Shown here in pieces: positions 1-7,985 of a stretch of 64,000 nucleotides of DNA. The stretch comes from Streptomyces griseus subsp. griseus. Its GTDB lineage: Bacteria > Actinomycetota > Actinomycetes > Streptomycetales > Streptomycetaceae. Numbering within the stretch: position 1 is the stretch's first letter; every line of letters begins with the position of its first letter. Location: NCBI RefSeq assembly GCF_003610995.1, contig NZ_CP032543.1, forward strand, positions 6,386,001-6,450,000. Reading direction: 5' to 3'. Below the pieces are notes generated by a model. That model ran no database searches. It saw nothing but the letters and a program-made list of their open reading frames with translations, and was not told the origin of the DNA. Both the position numbers and the translations under genes were made by a program.

Positions 1-83
1 TTGGGGTCGTGGACATCGCCGTACGTGCCCGAGGTGCCGGGCGTGTGCTTGCCGCCGATGAAATGGGTGAGTTCGCGGACCAT
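1..83 (-). CDS. mmsA: methylmalonate-semialdehyde dehydrogenase, N-terminus only (runs off the left edge)
   Basis: Only the first 27 or so residues are in the window. They read MVRELTHFIGGK followed by HTPGTSGTYGDVHDP, the usual N-terminus of CoA-acylating (methyl)malonate-semialdehyde dehydrogenase in Streptomyces. The family oxidises methylmalonate semialdehyde, from valine and inositol or thymine catabolism, to propionyl-CoA. The ATG at 83 has only a weak AGCAGG-type ribosome site. The long leader upstream (84-550) carries a cobalamin riboswitch on the same strand with no other convincing gene in between, so this gene may be under B12 control. Identity rests on the short N-terminus only. 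Confidence 0.75.
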   Translation of the reverse strand, partial: MVRELTHFIGGKHTPGTSGTYGDVHDP

Positions 84-329
84 GGAAACCTGCTCTCGTC
101 GGTGAGATCGTCAGGAGAGATCCGGGGATGGCGCACGGGCCCCACCGCACGCGGCGCTCGGGCCGGGTGCGCGCGGGCGTGAGGGGGCTCGCCGTCGGGG
201 GACGCGAAGGGCTGGGGCCGTCAGGGGGAAGCGGGGAGAACCGCTCGCCGGGACGGGCCTGCGGGGCCGTGGGTGCGGACCGGTGCCATGCGTGTCTGCT
301 CCATCCTCGTGGAAACACGGAACATCCCG

Positions 330-493
330 CGGCCGGTATCCTGACTCCCGGATCAGCGCCCGCCCTCATGCCTTCCCGACGGCTGCTTCGCCGTCAGTGG
401 CGTTTCCCGCGAGGACGCACTCCCCGGTCACAGTGGCGGGACCGCGCCGGAATCGCACCGGCTTCCCTGACACCACGGGCCTTGAGCGTGGCC
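330..493 (-). promoter_or_regulatory. cobalamin (B12) riboswitch upstream of mmsA
   Basis: On the minus strand the hallmark blocks appear in order: GGGAAGCCGGTGCGATTCC, then a GCGG(T)CCCGCCACTGTG block, a B12-box-like GCCACTGACGGCGAAGCAG, and the closing GAGTCAGGATACC at 337-348. The RNA points away from cobF and towards mmsA. Between it and mmsA (84-329) I see only a possible 22-codon ORF (ATG at 288, stop near 220) that resembles no known B12 gene. The CbtB/CbtA transporter genes that often follow such elements are absent. Confidence 0.88.
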
Positions 494-537
494 GGCGTAC
501 AGCCGGACACACCCTTGAGGGTGCCCGGCTGCACGCC
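494..537. repeat. strong inverted repeat just upstream of the minus-strand B12 riboswitch
   Basis: Arms at 494-506 and 525-537 pair over 13 positions with one mismatch, and the inner ACCCTT/GAGGGT segment extends the stem. It sits between the putative promoter at 551-586 and the riboswitch, so it would be transcribed in the mmsA leader. It could be a leader stem, a processing element or a terminator for transcripts coming from cobF's side. Function is inferred only from structure. Confidence 0.5.
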
Positions 538-550
538 GACCACCCCGCTG

Positions 551-586
551 CTCACGAACATATAGTTGGACGTCCTAGTAAGTCCA
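551..586 (-). promoter_or_regulatory. putative promoter with GGACGTCC palindrome between -35 and -10
   Basis: On the minus strand TGGACT (586-581) and TATATG (564-559) are spaced 16 bp. The perfect palindrome GGACGTCC (568-575), in the context TAGTTGGACGTCCTA, lies in the spacer, a classic operator position for a repressor. Transcription from here would start about 470 nt upstream of mmsA and pass through the hairpin and the riboswitch. The regulator is not identifiable from the window. Confidence 0.4.
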
Positions 587-656
587 CCCCGCCTCGCCCC
601 GGCCACCCTCGGGCCCGGCGCGATCGCGCGCCCCGCTGCTGGCATGATCGGCCGAC

Positions 657-1475
657 ATGAGCGACGCACCACGGCACATCCTCGTCATCGGCATGGGAGC
701 CGGCGACCCCGACCACCTGACCCTCGCCGCGGTGAAGGCGATGCGCAGGGCGCAGGTCTTCTTCGTGCTCGGCAAGGGCCGGGAGAAGGAGTCCCTGACC
801 CGGCTGCGGCGGGACATCCTGGCCGAGCACCTCACCGGCCCCTACCGGGTCGTCGAGGCCGAGGACCCCTGGCGGGACCGCACCCAGGACGACCGGGGCC
901 GCTACACCTCGGCGGTGCACGACTGGCGCCACCGCCGCGCCGACATCTGCGAGCGCCTGATCATCGAGGAGCTGGCACCGGGGGAGACCGGGGCCTTCCT
1001 GGTCTGGGGAGACCCTTCCCTGTACGACAGCACCCTCGCGATCCTGGAGGACATCCGGGCCCGTGGAACGGTCGAATTCGGCCATGCGGTGATCCCCGGG
1101 ATCAGCAGCGTCTCCGCGCTCGCCGCCCGCCACCGCACCTCCCTGAACCAGGTCGGCCGCCCCATCCACATCACCCCCGGCAGGCGGCTCGCCGGAGGGT
1201 TCCCGGACGACGACGGCGACATCGTGGTGATGCTGGACGGCCACGCGAGCTTCACCCATCTGACGGGCAGGGGGCTGTGGATCTACTGGGGCGCCTACAT
1301 CGGCACCCCGGACGAACTCCTCGTCTCCGGCCCCCTCGACGAGGTCGCCGGGCAGATCAGCCGGGTGCGCGCCGAGGCCCGCGAACGCCACGGCTGGATC
1401 ATGGACACCTATCTGCTGCGCCACGGGCCGGAGGCCGCCCACGGTACGGAGAGTCCGGGCGGCACCGGCAGCTGA
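657..1475 (+). CDS. cobF: precorrin-6A synthase (deacetylating), CobF
   Basis: The 272-residue protein belongs to the tetrapyrrole methylase family. In aerobic cobalamin synthesis CobF uses SAM to methylate C-1 of precorrin-5 with loss of the C-20/C-1 acetyl unit. The N-terminal GMGAGDPDHLT (12-22), the GDP at 118-120 and the PGISS segment (147-151) are the SAM and corrin-binding features, and the length is normal for CobF. The ATG at 657 follows the minus-strand mmsA promoter region, so the two are divergent. No other cob gene is adjacent, so this is an orphan step of a pathway presumably clustered elsewhere. It lies between two B12 riboswitches, but neither points into it. Confidence 0.92.
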   Translation: MSDAPRHILVIGMGAGDPDHLTLAAVKAMRRAQVFFVLGKGREKESLTRLRRDILAEHLTGPYRVVEAEDPWRDRTQDDRGRYTSAVHDWRHRRADICERLIIEELAPGETGAFLVWGDPSLYDSTLAILEDIRARGTVEFGHAVIPGISSVSALAARHRTSLNQVGRPIHITPGRRLAGGFPDDDGDIVVMLDGHASFTHLTGRGLWIYWGAYIGTPDELLVSGPLDEVAGQISRVRAEARERHGWIMDTYLLRHGPEAAHGTESPGGTGS

Positions 1476-1593
1476 GGGGCTCCGGCCCGCGAGCGGGGGC
1501 CCGGACAGGTGGCGGGTGTGGGATGACACCGGGCGGCGGGTCGCGTCGAGGCGCGGGCGGCCGCCGCACCTCGCCGTCGGACCCGGCCGGAGG

Positions 1594-1791
1594 TCAGCTC
1601 CGGGACTCGTGCGCCCGGATCACTCCGAGCCCGTGCCCCAGACTCGGGCACTCGGCGGTCAGGTCGTTGCCCCGCACCAGATAGTCGTGCACGCGCCCGT
1701 CAGCGGGCCGCTCCACGGCCCGGTACAGCGTGCCGTTCACGGTGATCGTCCAGTCGTCGCCGTCCTGGGCCCACCCGACTGTCTTCTTCAT
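1594..1791 (-). CDS. small hypothetical protein, 65 aa
   Basis: The protein starts MKKTVGWAQDGDDW and continues with a predicted mostly beta sequence (TITVNGTLYRAVERPADG). The ATG at 1791 has a GAGGGAAG ribosome site at suitable spacing and the third-position GC is typical of this chromosome, so it is probably a real gene. It has no signal peptide, membrane segment or motif I recognise. It is convergent with cobF and stands alone. Function unknown. Confidence 0.6.
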   Translation of the reverse strand: MKKTVGWAQDGDDWTITVNGTLYRAVERPADGRVHDYLVRGNDLTAECPSLGHGLGVIRAHESRS

Positions 1792-2059
1792 ATGGCGCTT
1801 CCCTCGCTCGTCGCCGCCGTGGATCGGCGGCCGGGTATTGGCAGGAAGAACGGCCTGTGACGCTCTGTGGTTCCGGTTCGCCTACGCCATTCGGTTACAT
1901 CTGTGTCACCGTGCCACCACGACCTGACCGGAAGTCAGCGAACGGGCGAAGAGGAGCGGAACCCGAGGTCACCCGTTCGGAGCCCGTGTCTCATATCACC
2001 GTCCGAAGTGTGAACAACGGTGTGCGCCCGGTGGCCGTCCCCTTAGGGTGGCCGGTGCA

Positions 2060-2245
2060 GCTGGTTCGCCCTGTCCGCCAGGCAGGGTGTCGTAAGAGGG
2101 AACCCGGTGGGAATCCGGGACTGCCCCGCAGCGGTGAGTGGGAACGACCGCCGTCATACGCACTGGGCCCGGCCGGGTCTGGGAAGCGACGGCCAGTAGG
2201 TGTCTGCCCCGGCAGACGTGCCCGCGAGTCCGAAGACCTGCCCGT
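2060..2245 (+). promoter_or_regulatory. cobalamin riboswitch in the metE leader
   Basis: Conserved blocks are in order on the plus strand: GGCAGGGTGTCGTAAGAGGGAA from 2081, CCGGTGGGAATCCGGGACTG, CCCCGCAGCGGTGAGTGGGAA, and the closing GAGTCCGAAGACCTGCC (2225-2241), which re-pairs with GGCAGG to close P1. A hairpin with CCGCAC/GTGCGG arms (2249-2272) follows and may be the expression platform. The leader ends at metE, so cobalamin should turn off the B12-independent methionine synthase, as is known for streptomycete metE. Confidence 0.95.
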
Positions 2246-2421
2246 TGCCCGCACGCGACCGTTCGTGTGCGGAGTTCCCGGTGACCTCGTGGGCGGGTCG
2301 GCGTAACCGTCGGGTGGACGGACACGGTCAACGTGTCGTGTTCCCGCCCGATTTCGTCACCCCTTCGCGTCCGCGTCCCGTCCCGGGATCAGCTGGAGAC
2401 ATGCTCGCGAAGGAGAGTCAC

Positions 2422-4746
2422 GTGACAGCGAAGCCCGCAGCCGCGGCAGCACGGGCCACCGTGTACGGCTACCCCCGCCAGGGTCAGAACCGTGAACTGA
2501 AGAAGGCCATCGAGGGCTACTGGAAGGGCCGCGTCGACGCGGACACCCTCCGGCAGACCGCCGCCGAACTGCGCAGGGGGACCTGGCAGCAGCTCGCCGA
2601 GGCCGGGGTCCACGAGGTGCCGACCGGTGATTTCTCGTACTACGACCACGTCCTGGACACCAGTGTCATGGTCGGCGCTGTCCCCGAGCGGCACCGTGAG
2701 GCGGTCCGGGCGGACGCCCTCGACGGCTACTTCGCCATGGCCCGCGGTACGCAGGACGTGGCGCCGCTGGAGATGACCAAGTGGTTCGACACCAACTACC
2801 ACTACCTGGTGCCCGAGTTGGGCCCGGACACGGTGTTCACCGCCGATTCCGCCAAGCAGGTCGCCGAGTTGCAGGAGGCCCTCGCGCAGGGGCACACCCC
2901 GCGCCCGGTCCTCGTCGGACCCGTCACCTACCTCCTGCTCGCCAAGGCGGCCCCCGGGGTCGCCGCCGACTTCGAGCCGCTGACCCTGCTGGACCGGCTC
3001 CTGCCCGTGTACGCCGAGGTCCTCGCCGACCTCCGGGCCGCGGGCGCCGAGTGGGTGCAGCTGGACGAGCCCGCCCTCGTCCAGGACCGCACCCCGGCCG
3101 AGCTGAACGCCGCCGCCCGCGCCTACCGCGAGCTCGGCTCCCTCACCGACCGCTCCAAGCTGCTGGTCGCCTCCTACTTCGGGCGGCTCGGCGAGGCCCT
3201 GCCGGTGCTCGCCAAGTCCCCGGTCGAGGGGCTCGCGCTGGACTTCACCGAGTCCGGCGCGGCCAACCTCGCCGACCTCGCGGCGGCCGGCGGACTGCCC
3301 GGCAAGCGCCTGGTCGCGGGCGTCGTCAACGGCCGCAACATCTGGATCAACGACTACGAGAAGTCGCTCGCCACCCTCGGCACGCTCCTCGGCCTCGCGG
3401 ACCACGTCGACGTCTCCGCCTCCAGCTCCCTCCTGCACGTCCCGCTGGACGCCGACGCCGAGCAGGACATCGACCCGCAGATCGCCCGCTGGCTCGCCTT
3501 CGCCAAGCAGAAGACCGCCGAGATCGTCACCCTGGCCAAGGGTCTCTCCCAGGGCACCGAGGCCATCTCCGCCGAACTCGCCGCCAACCGGGCCGACCTG
3601 GCCTCCCGCACCGACGCCGCCGTCACCCGCGACCCGGCCGTCCGCGCCCGTACGGCGGCCATCACCGACGCCGACGGCCGCCGCTCCCAGCCGTACGCCG
3701 AGCGCACCCTCGCGCAGCGCGCCCACCTCGGACTGCCGCTGCTGCCGACCACCACGATCGGCTCGTTCCCGCAGACCACCGAACTGCGCACCGCCCGCGC
3801 CGACCTGCGGGCCGGCCGCATCGACGAGGCCGGGTACGAGGAGCGGATCAAGGACGAGATCCGCGAGGTCCTCTCCTTCCAGGAGAAGGCCGGGATCGAC
3901 GTCCTGGTCCACGGCGAGCCCGAACGCAACGACATGGTGCAGTACTTCGCCGAGCAGCTCACCGGCTACCTCGCCACCCAGCACGGCTGGGTCCAGTCGT
4001 ACGGCACCCGCTACGTCCGGCCGCCGGTCCTCGCCGGGGACATCTCGCGCCCGGAGCCGATGACCGTGCGCTGGACGGCGTACGCGCAGTCGCTCACCGA
4101 GCGCCCCGTCAAGGGCATGCTCACCGGCCCGGTCACCATGCTCGCCTGGTCCTTCGTCCGCGACGACCAGCCGCTCGGCGAGACCGCCCGCCAGGTGGCG
4201 CTCGCCCTGCGCGACGAGGTGAACGACCTGGAGGCGAACGGCACTTCGGTGATCCAGGTCGACGAGCCCGCCCTGCGCGAGACGCTTCCGCTGCGGGCCG
4301 ACGAGCACGCCGCGTACCTGGCGTGGGCGACGGAGTCCTTCCGCCTCGCCACCTCCGGGGTGCGGCCGGACACCCAGATCCACACCCACATGTGCTACGC
4401 GGAGTTCGGCGACATCGTCCAGGCCATCGACGACCTCGACGCCGACGTCATCAGCCTGGAGGCCGCCCGCTCACACATGCAGGTCGCCCGTGAACTGGCG
4501 GCCCACGGCTACCCCCGCGAGGCCGGACCCGGCGTCTACGACATCCACTCCCCGCGCATCCCGAGCGCCGAAGAGGCAGCCGCCCTGCTGCGCAAGGGAC
4601 TTGAGGCCATCCCGGCCGAGCGCCTCTGGGTGAACCCCGACTGCGGCCTGAAGACCCGCGGCTGGCCCGAGACCCGGGCCTCCCTGGAGAACCTGGTCGC
4701 CGCCGCGCGGGAGATCCGCGCGGAGCTGCCCACCGAAGCGGCGTGA
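2422..4746 (+). CDS. metE: cobalamin-independent methionine synthase MetE
   Basis: The 774-residue enzyme (5-methyltetrahydropteroyltriglutamate-homocysteine methyltransferase) transfers a methyl group from polyglutamated methyl-THF to homocysteine, in the cytosol, without B12. It shows the N-terminal YGYPRQGQNRELKKA folate-side domain and the C-terminal catalytic barrel with zinc ligands H656 and C658 (HTHMCY), E680 (SLEAARS) and C741 (NPDCGLKTR), matching the E. coli set at a constant offset. GTG at 2422 is chosen because AAGGAG (2410-2415) sits seven bases before it; an in-frame ATG at 2401 lacks a ribosome site. It is a single-gene unit controlled by the riboswitch upstream, with a terminator hairpin downstream. 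Confidence 0.96.
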   Translation: MTAKPAAAAARATVYGYPRQGQNRELKKAIEGYWKGRVDADTLRQTAAELRRGTWQQLAEAGVHEVPTGDFSYYDHVLDTSVMVGAVPERHREAVRADALDGYFAMARGTQDVAPLEMTKWFDTNYHYLVPELGPDTVFTADSAKQVAELQEALAQGHTPRPVLVGPVTYLLLAKAAPGVAADFEPLTLLDRLLPVYAEVLADLRAAGAEWVQLDEPALVQDRTPAELNAAARAYRELGSLTDRSKLLVASYFGRLGEALPVLAKSPVEGLALDFTESGAANLADLAAAGGLPGKRLVAGVVNGRNIWINDYEKSLATLGTLLGLADHVDVSASSSLLHVPLDADAEQDIDPQIARWLAFAKQKTAEIVTLAKGLSQGTEAISAELAANRADLASRTDAAVTRDPAVRARTAAITDADGRRSQPYAERTLAQRAHLGLPLLPTTTIGSFPQTTELRTARADLRAGRIDEAGYEERIKDEIREVLSFQEKAGIDVLVHGEPERNDMVQYFAEQLTGYLATQHGWVQSYGTRYVRPPVLAGDISRPEPMTVRWTAYAQSLTERPVKGMLTGPVTMLAWSFVRDDQPLGETARQVALALRDEVNDLEANGTSVIQVDEPALRETLPLRADEHAAYLAWATESFRLATSGVRPDTQIHTHMCYAEFGDIVQAIDDLDADVISLEAARSHMQVARELAAHGYPREAGPGVYDIHSPRIPSAEEAAALLRKGLEAIPAERLWVNPDCGLKTRGWPETRASLENLVAAAREIRAELPTEAA

Positions 4747-4751
4747 TCCGA

Positions 4752-4789
4752 CCCGGTACGGGAGTGGCCACCGCCGCTCCCGTACCGGG
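4752..4789 (+). terminator. terminator hairpin after metE
   Basis: Perfect 13-bp arms (4752-4764 and 4777-4789, CCCGGTACGGGAG and its complement) enclose a 12-nt loop, starting six bases after the metE stop. There is no U-run, which is usual in streptomycetes. Confidence 0.75.
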
Positions 4790-4873
4790 GCACACGACCC
4801 CGACTCGGTTCGGGAGCAAGCCGGTTCGCAGGAGGCCCGGCCGGACGGAGCGCGTTCTTCCCCAGCGGCGGAG

Positions 4874-4890
4874 TTAGGTTAGCCTAACCC
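4874..4890 (+). promoter_or_regulatory. iron box (DmdR1/IdeR-type operator)
   Basis: TTAGGTTAGCCTAACCC is a near-perfect match to the actinobacterial iron box consensus TTAGGTTAGGCTAACC(TAA). It lies about 45 bp before a small ORF and 98 bp before the siderophore decarboxylase gene. Fe(II)-loaded DmdR/IdeR should repress this promoter, so the two siderophore genes downstream should be induced by iron starvation. Confidence 0.9.
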
Positions 4891-4934
4891 GCATCCCGGC
4901 TGTGGATCTTGCACTCCGATCGAAGGGCTTCGCC

Positions 4935-4991
4935 ATGGAGCGTGCTCAGGGCCTGCTGCCCGCCGAACTCCGCCTGGGGCGTGCGGTGTGA
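4935..4991 (+). CDS. possible 18-residue leader peptide coupled to the decarboxylase gene
   Basis: ATG at 4935 has AAGGG eight bases upstream and opens an 18-codon frame (MERAQGLLPAELRLGRAV) ending in TGA at 4989-4991. That stop overlaps the GTG start at 4988 of the next gene (GTGA). The arrangement suggests translational coupling on an iron-regulated mRNA that otherwise gives the decarboxylase no ribosome site of its own. It may be a real leader peptide or chance. Confidence 0.4.
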   Translation: MERAQGLLPAELRLGRAV

Positions 4992-6481
4992 GCGCCGGTA
5001 CGGGAGCCCCTTTGGCCGGCGGCGTCCACGGCCCCGGCAGGCTGCGCGCCCTGACCGCCGTCGTCCTGGACGCCCTGGAGACCGCCGCCCGGACCCGGGG
5101 CGGACCGATCCCCGCCGGAGGGCCGGACGCCGTGGCCCGCCGGACCACCGCCCTGGCCGCTCCGGTGCTGCCCGAGGAAGGCGTCGGGGCCGAGGCCGCG
5201 CTCGCGGATCTGGTGCGGGCCGTCGCCGAGGGGGCCGCCGACCCGGCCGACCCCGCGTGCGTGGCCCATCTGCACTGCCCGCCGCTGGCCGTGGCAGCGG
5301 CGGCGGAGCTGGCGGGGGCTGCGCTCAATCCGTCGATGGACTCCTGGGACCAGGCGCCCGCCGCCGGGGTGATCGAGGAGCTGACCACGGCGGCGCTGGC
5401 CCGGCTCGTCCACCCGGACGCCCCCGCACCCGACGCCCTCATCACCAGCGGCGGCACCGAGTCCAACCTGGTCGCCCTGCTCCTCGCCCGCGAACGAGCG
5501 GCGCCAGGCCCCCTGCGTGTGGTGGCCGGGGCCAACGCCCACCACAGCGTGCACCGGGCCGCCTGGATGCTCGGCCTCCCCGCCCCGGCCGTCGTCGCCT
5601 GCCACGACGGCCGCATCGACCCCGCCGCCCTCGACCGCACCCTGGCCGGGCTCGGCGCCGGACCGGTCCTCGTCGTCGCCACCGCCGGGACCACCGACGA
5701 AGGGCGGATCGACCCGCTCCCCGAGATCGCCCGGATCGCGGAGCGGTACGGGGCCGAGCTGCACGTCGACGCGGCGTACGGCGGGCCCCTGCTCTTCAGC
5801 GAGCGCCTGGCGCCCCGGCTCGCGGGTCTCGGCCGGGCCGTCTCCGTCACGTTCGATCTGCACAAGCTCGGCTGGCAGCCGGTCGCCGCCGGGGTGCTGG
5901 CCGTCGCGGACACCGCCCTGCTCGCGCCGCTGTCCCTGCGCACCGACTACCTCAACGCCGACGACGACACCGAGGCCGGGCTCCCCGACCTGCTGGGCCG
6001 CTCGGTCCGTACCACCCGGCGCCCCGACGCACTGAAGATCGCGGTCACCTTCCGGGCGCTGGGGCGCCGGGGACTGAGCGAACTGGTGGAGCACTGCGTA
6101 CGTACCGCTGAGGAGTTCGGGCGGGCCGTCGACGCACGGCCCGAACTACGCCGCCGGCCCGGTGAGATCGGGATCAGCACCGTGCTGTTCCGGCCGGTGG
6201 TGGCCGACGCGCTGGAACCGGAGGCCGGGGACGCCGTCGTCGCCGAGGTCCGCCGCACGCTGCTCATGGAGGGCCGGGCCGTCCTCGGGCGGGCGGTGGC
6301 CGAGGACGGCGACGGGCGGCGCGGACTCTGGCTCAAGGCCACCCTGCTCCATCCGGCCGCCGCGAGCGCCGAACTGCTGCCGCTCCTCGACCTGGTGACG
6401 GAGGCGGCGGAACGGGCGGCGGCCGCCCGCGGCGGCACCGGAGATACCGGCGCCCCGGCGGCGGAAAGGCTGTCGCCATGA
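4988..6481 (+). CDS. PLP-dependent decarboxylase, DesA-like (siderophore diamine formation)
   Basis: The protein is a group II PLP decarboxylase of 497 aa. Landmarks are the HCPP substrate-channel segment (about 97-100), the phosphate-binding SGGTESN motif (about 155-161), HHS at about 184-186, the DAAYGG segment (about 260-265) and the PLP lysine K293 in FDLHKLGW. The family closest in layout is DesA, which makes cadaverine from lysine for hydroxamate siderophores, but a diaminobutyrate- or ornithine-type substrate cannot be excluded. It sits below an iron box and is followed after 37 bp by an N-hydroxylase gene, so the two are an operon. The GTG start overlaps the stop of a short upstream ORF. 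Confidence 0.85.
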   Translation: MSAGTGAPLAGGVHGPGRLRALTAVVLDALETAARTRGGPIPAGGPDAVARRTTALAAPVLPEEGVGAEAALADLVRAVAEGAADPADPACVAHLHCPPLAVAAAAELAGAALNPSMDSWDQAPAAGVIEELTTAALARLVHPDAPAPDALITSGGTESNLVALLLARERAAPGPLRVVAGANAHHSVHRAAWMLGLPAPAVVACHDGRIDPAALDRTLAGLGAGPVLVVATAGTTDEGRIDPLPEIARIAERYGAELHVDAAYGGPLLFSERLAPRLAGLGRAVSVTFDLHKLGWQPVAAGVLAVADTALLAPLSLRTDYLNADDDTEAGLPDLLGRSVRTTRRPDALKIAVTFRALGRRGLSELVEHCVRTAEEFGRAVDARPELRRRPGEIGISTVLFRPVVADALEPEAGDAVVAEVRRTLLMEGRAVLGRAVAEDGDGRRGLWLKATLLHPAAASAELLPLLDLVTEAAERAAAARGGTGDTGAPAAERLSP

Positions 6482-6518
6482 CGTTGCCGACGCGCACGAA
6501 TCCTGTGGGAGGAACCCG

Positions 6519-7904
6519 ATGACGCCCGGACCGCGAACCCCGCCCCTCGACCTGCTGGGGGTGGGCGCAGGGCCCTTCAACCTTTCGCTGGCCGCACTCG
6601 CCGACGGCGTTACCGGCCTGCGCACCGCCTTCCACGAACAGCGCCCCACCTTCAACTGGCACCCCGGACTGCTGATCGAGGGGGCGACGCTCCAAGTGCC
6701 CTTCCTGGCTGACCTGGTGAGCCTGGTGGAGCCGACAAGCCCTTGGTGCTACCTCAATTACCTCAAGACCCGGCGCAGGCTCTTCCCGTTCTACTTCGCC
6801 GAGCGCTTCCACATCCACCGCTCCGAGTTCGACAACTACCTGCGCTGGGTGAGCACCGAACTGCCCTCCACCCACTTCGGCCACCGCGTCGACGCGATCG
6901 CCTGGGACACGGGGGAGAGCGCGTTCGCCGTCGACTTCACCCGGCTCGGCCCGGACGGCGAGACCCTCGGGAGCGGGCTCGCCCACGCCCGTAACCTTGC
7001 TCTGGGCGTAGGCACCGCGCCCCATGTCCCCGCGCCGCTGCGGGACCTTGCCGCCGGCCCCGTACCGCTCGTCCTGCACTCCGCCGACTACCTCGCCCAG
7101 CGGGACCGGCTGCTCGCCGCCCGGCATGTCACCGTCGTCGGCTCGGGGCAGTCGGGCGCCGAAGTCCTGCTGGATCTGCTGCGGTTGAGGCCGGAGGGGG
7201 CGGAGGGGCTCACCTGGCTCGCCCGTACCCCGGCCTTCGCGCCCATGGAGTACAGCAAGATCGGGCTGGAGCAGTTCACCCCGGACTACACGCGCTACTT
7301 CCACGGCCTGCCGCAGGCCACCCGGGACCGGCTGCTGCCCAGCCAGTGGCAGCTCTACAAGGGGGTCAGCGGCGACACGCTCGGGGACATCCACGACGAG
7401 CTGTACCGGCGCAGCCTCGGCGGCGACTGGCCCGACGTCACCCTCACCCCGGGCATCGAGGTCACCGGCGCCACCGTGACGGACGGCGGCCGCATCGAAC
7501 TGACCGTGCGGCACGGCCAGCAGGAGGCCGGGGGCAGGCTGACCACGGACGCGGTGGTCCTCGCCACCGGATACCGGGAGCGCCCGGTCGACACGCTGCT
7601 CGCCGCGCTGGACCCGCACATCGTCCGCGACGACGCCGGGCGGCCCCAGGTCGACGAGGCCCAACGGCTCGTCCTGGCACCGGAGATCGAGGGAGCCGTC
7701 TTCGTGCAGAACGCCGAGCGGCATACACACGGGGTCGGCGCACCGGATCTGGGCCTGGCCGCCTGGCGCTCCGCCGTCATCATCAACGCGCTGACGGGCA
7801 AGGAGACGTACCCGCTGCCGGACCGGACCGCCTTCACCACGTTCGGACTCGGAACGGAGGACCGTGCCGGGGTGCCGGGGCGGACAGCCGAAGAGCGGCG
7901 GTGA
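6519..7904 (+). CDS. lysine/ornithine N-hydroxylase (DesB/IucD-like flavin monooxygenase)
   Basis: The 461-aa enzyme is of the IucD/SidA/DesB type and hydroxylates the terminal amine of a diamine or basic amino acid using FAD, NADPH and O2, the first committed step to hydroxamates. Motifs are FAD-binding GVGAGPFNLS (14-23), NADPH-binding VVGSGQSGAE (206-215) and ATGY (349-352). ATG at 6519 follows GGAGG with good spacing. It is co-transcribed with the DesA-like gene. The DesC-like acyltransferase and DesD-like NIS synthetase that complete a desferrioxamine pathway are missing here; the next gene is etfA on the other strand. Confidence 0.9.
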   Translation: MTPGPRTPPLDLLGVGAGPFNLSLAALADGVTGLRTAFHEQRPTFNWHPGLLIEGATLQVPFLADLVSLVEPTSPWCYLNYLKTRRRLFPFYFAERFHIHRSEFDNYLRWVSTELPSTHFGHRVDAIAWDTGESAFAVDFTRLGPDGETLGSGLAHARNLALGVGTAPHVPAPLRDLAAGPVPLVLHSADYLAQRDRLLAARHVTVVGSGQSGAEVLLDLLRLRPEGAEGLTWLARTPAFAPMEYSKIGLEQFTPDYTRYFHGLPQATRDRLLPSQWQLYKGVSGDTLGDIHDELYRRSLGGDWPDVTLTPGIEVTGATVTDGGRIELTVRHGQQEAGGRLTTDAVVLATGYRERPVDTLLAALDPHIVRDDAGRPQVDEAQRLVLAPEIEGAVFVQNAERHTHGVGAPDLGLAAWRSAVIINALTGKETYPLPDRTAFTTFGLGTEDRAGVPGRTAEERR

Positions 7905-7910
7905 TACGGC

Positions 7911-7948
7911 GCTGGGCCGCGCGGTGGGGTGCACCGTGCGGCCCAGGG
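7911..7948. terminator. bidirectional terminator between the hydroxylase gene and etfA
   Basis: The inverted repeat GCTGGGCCGCGCGGTG ... CACCGTGCGGCCCAGGGC lies between two convergent genes and can fold from either strand. Position and stability fit a shared factor-independent terminator. Confidence 0.65.
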
Positions 7949-7985
7949 CGGGGGTGTTGCTGGGTGGTGGGTGTTGTTCGGGGTG

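Noticed and set aside
128..565. Plus-strand frame covering the B12 riboswitch
   Set aside because: No ribosome site, Arg/Pro-rich, and it overlaps conserved riboswitch blocks on the opposite strand.
2389..4389. Long minus-strand frame (over 660 codons) opposite metE
   Set aside because: Antisense shadow of a fully supported metE; Gly/Val/Asp-rich composition typical of GC-rich shadow frames and no motif.
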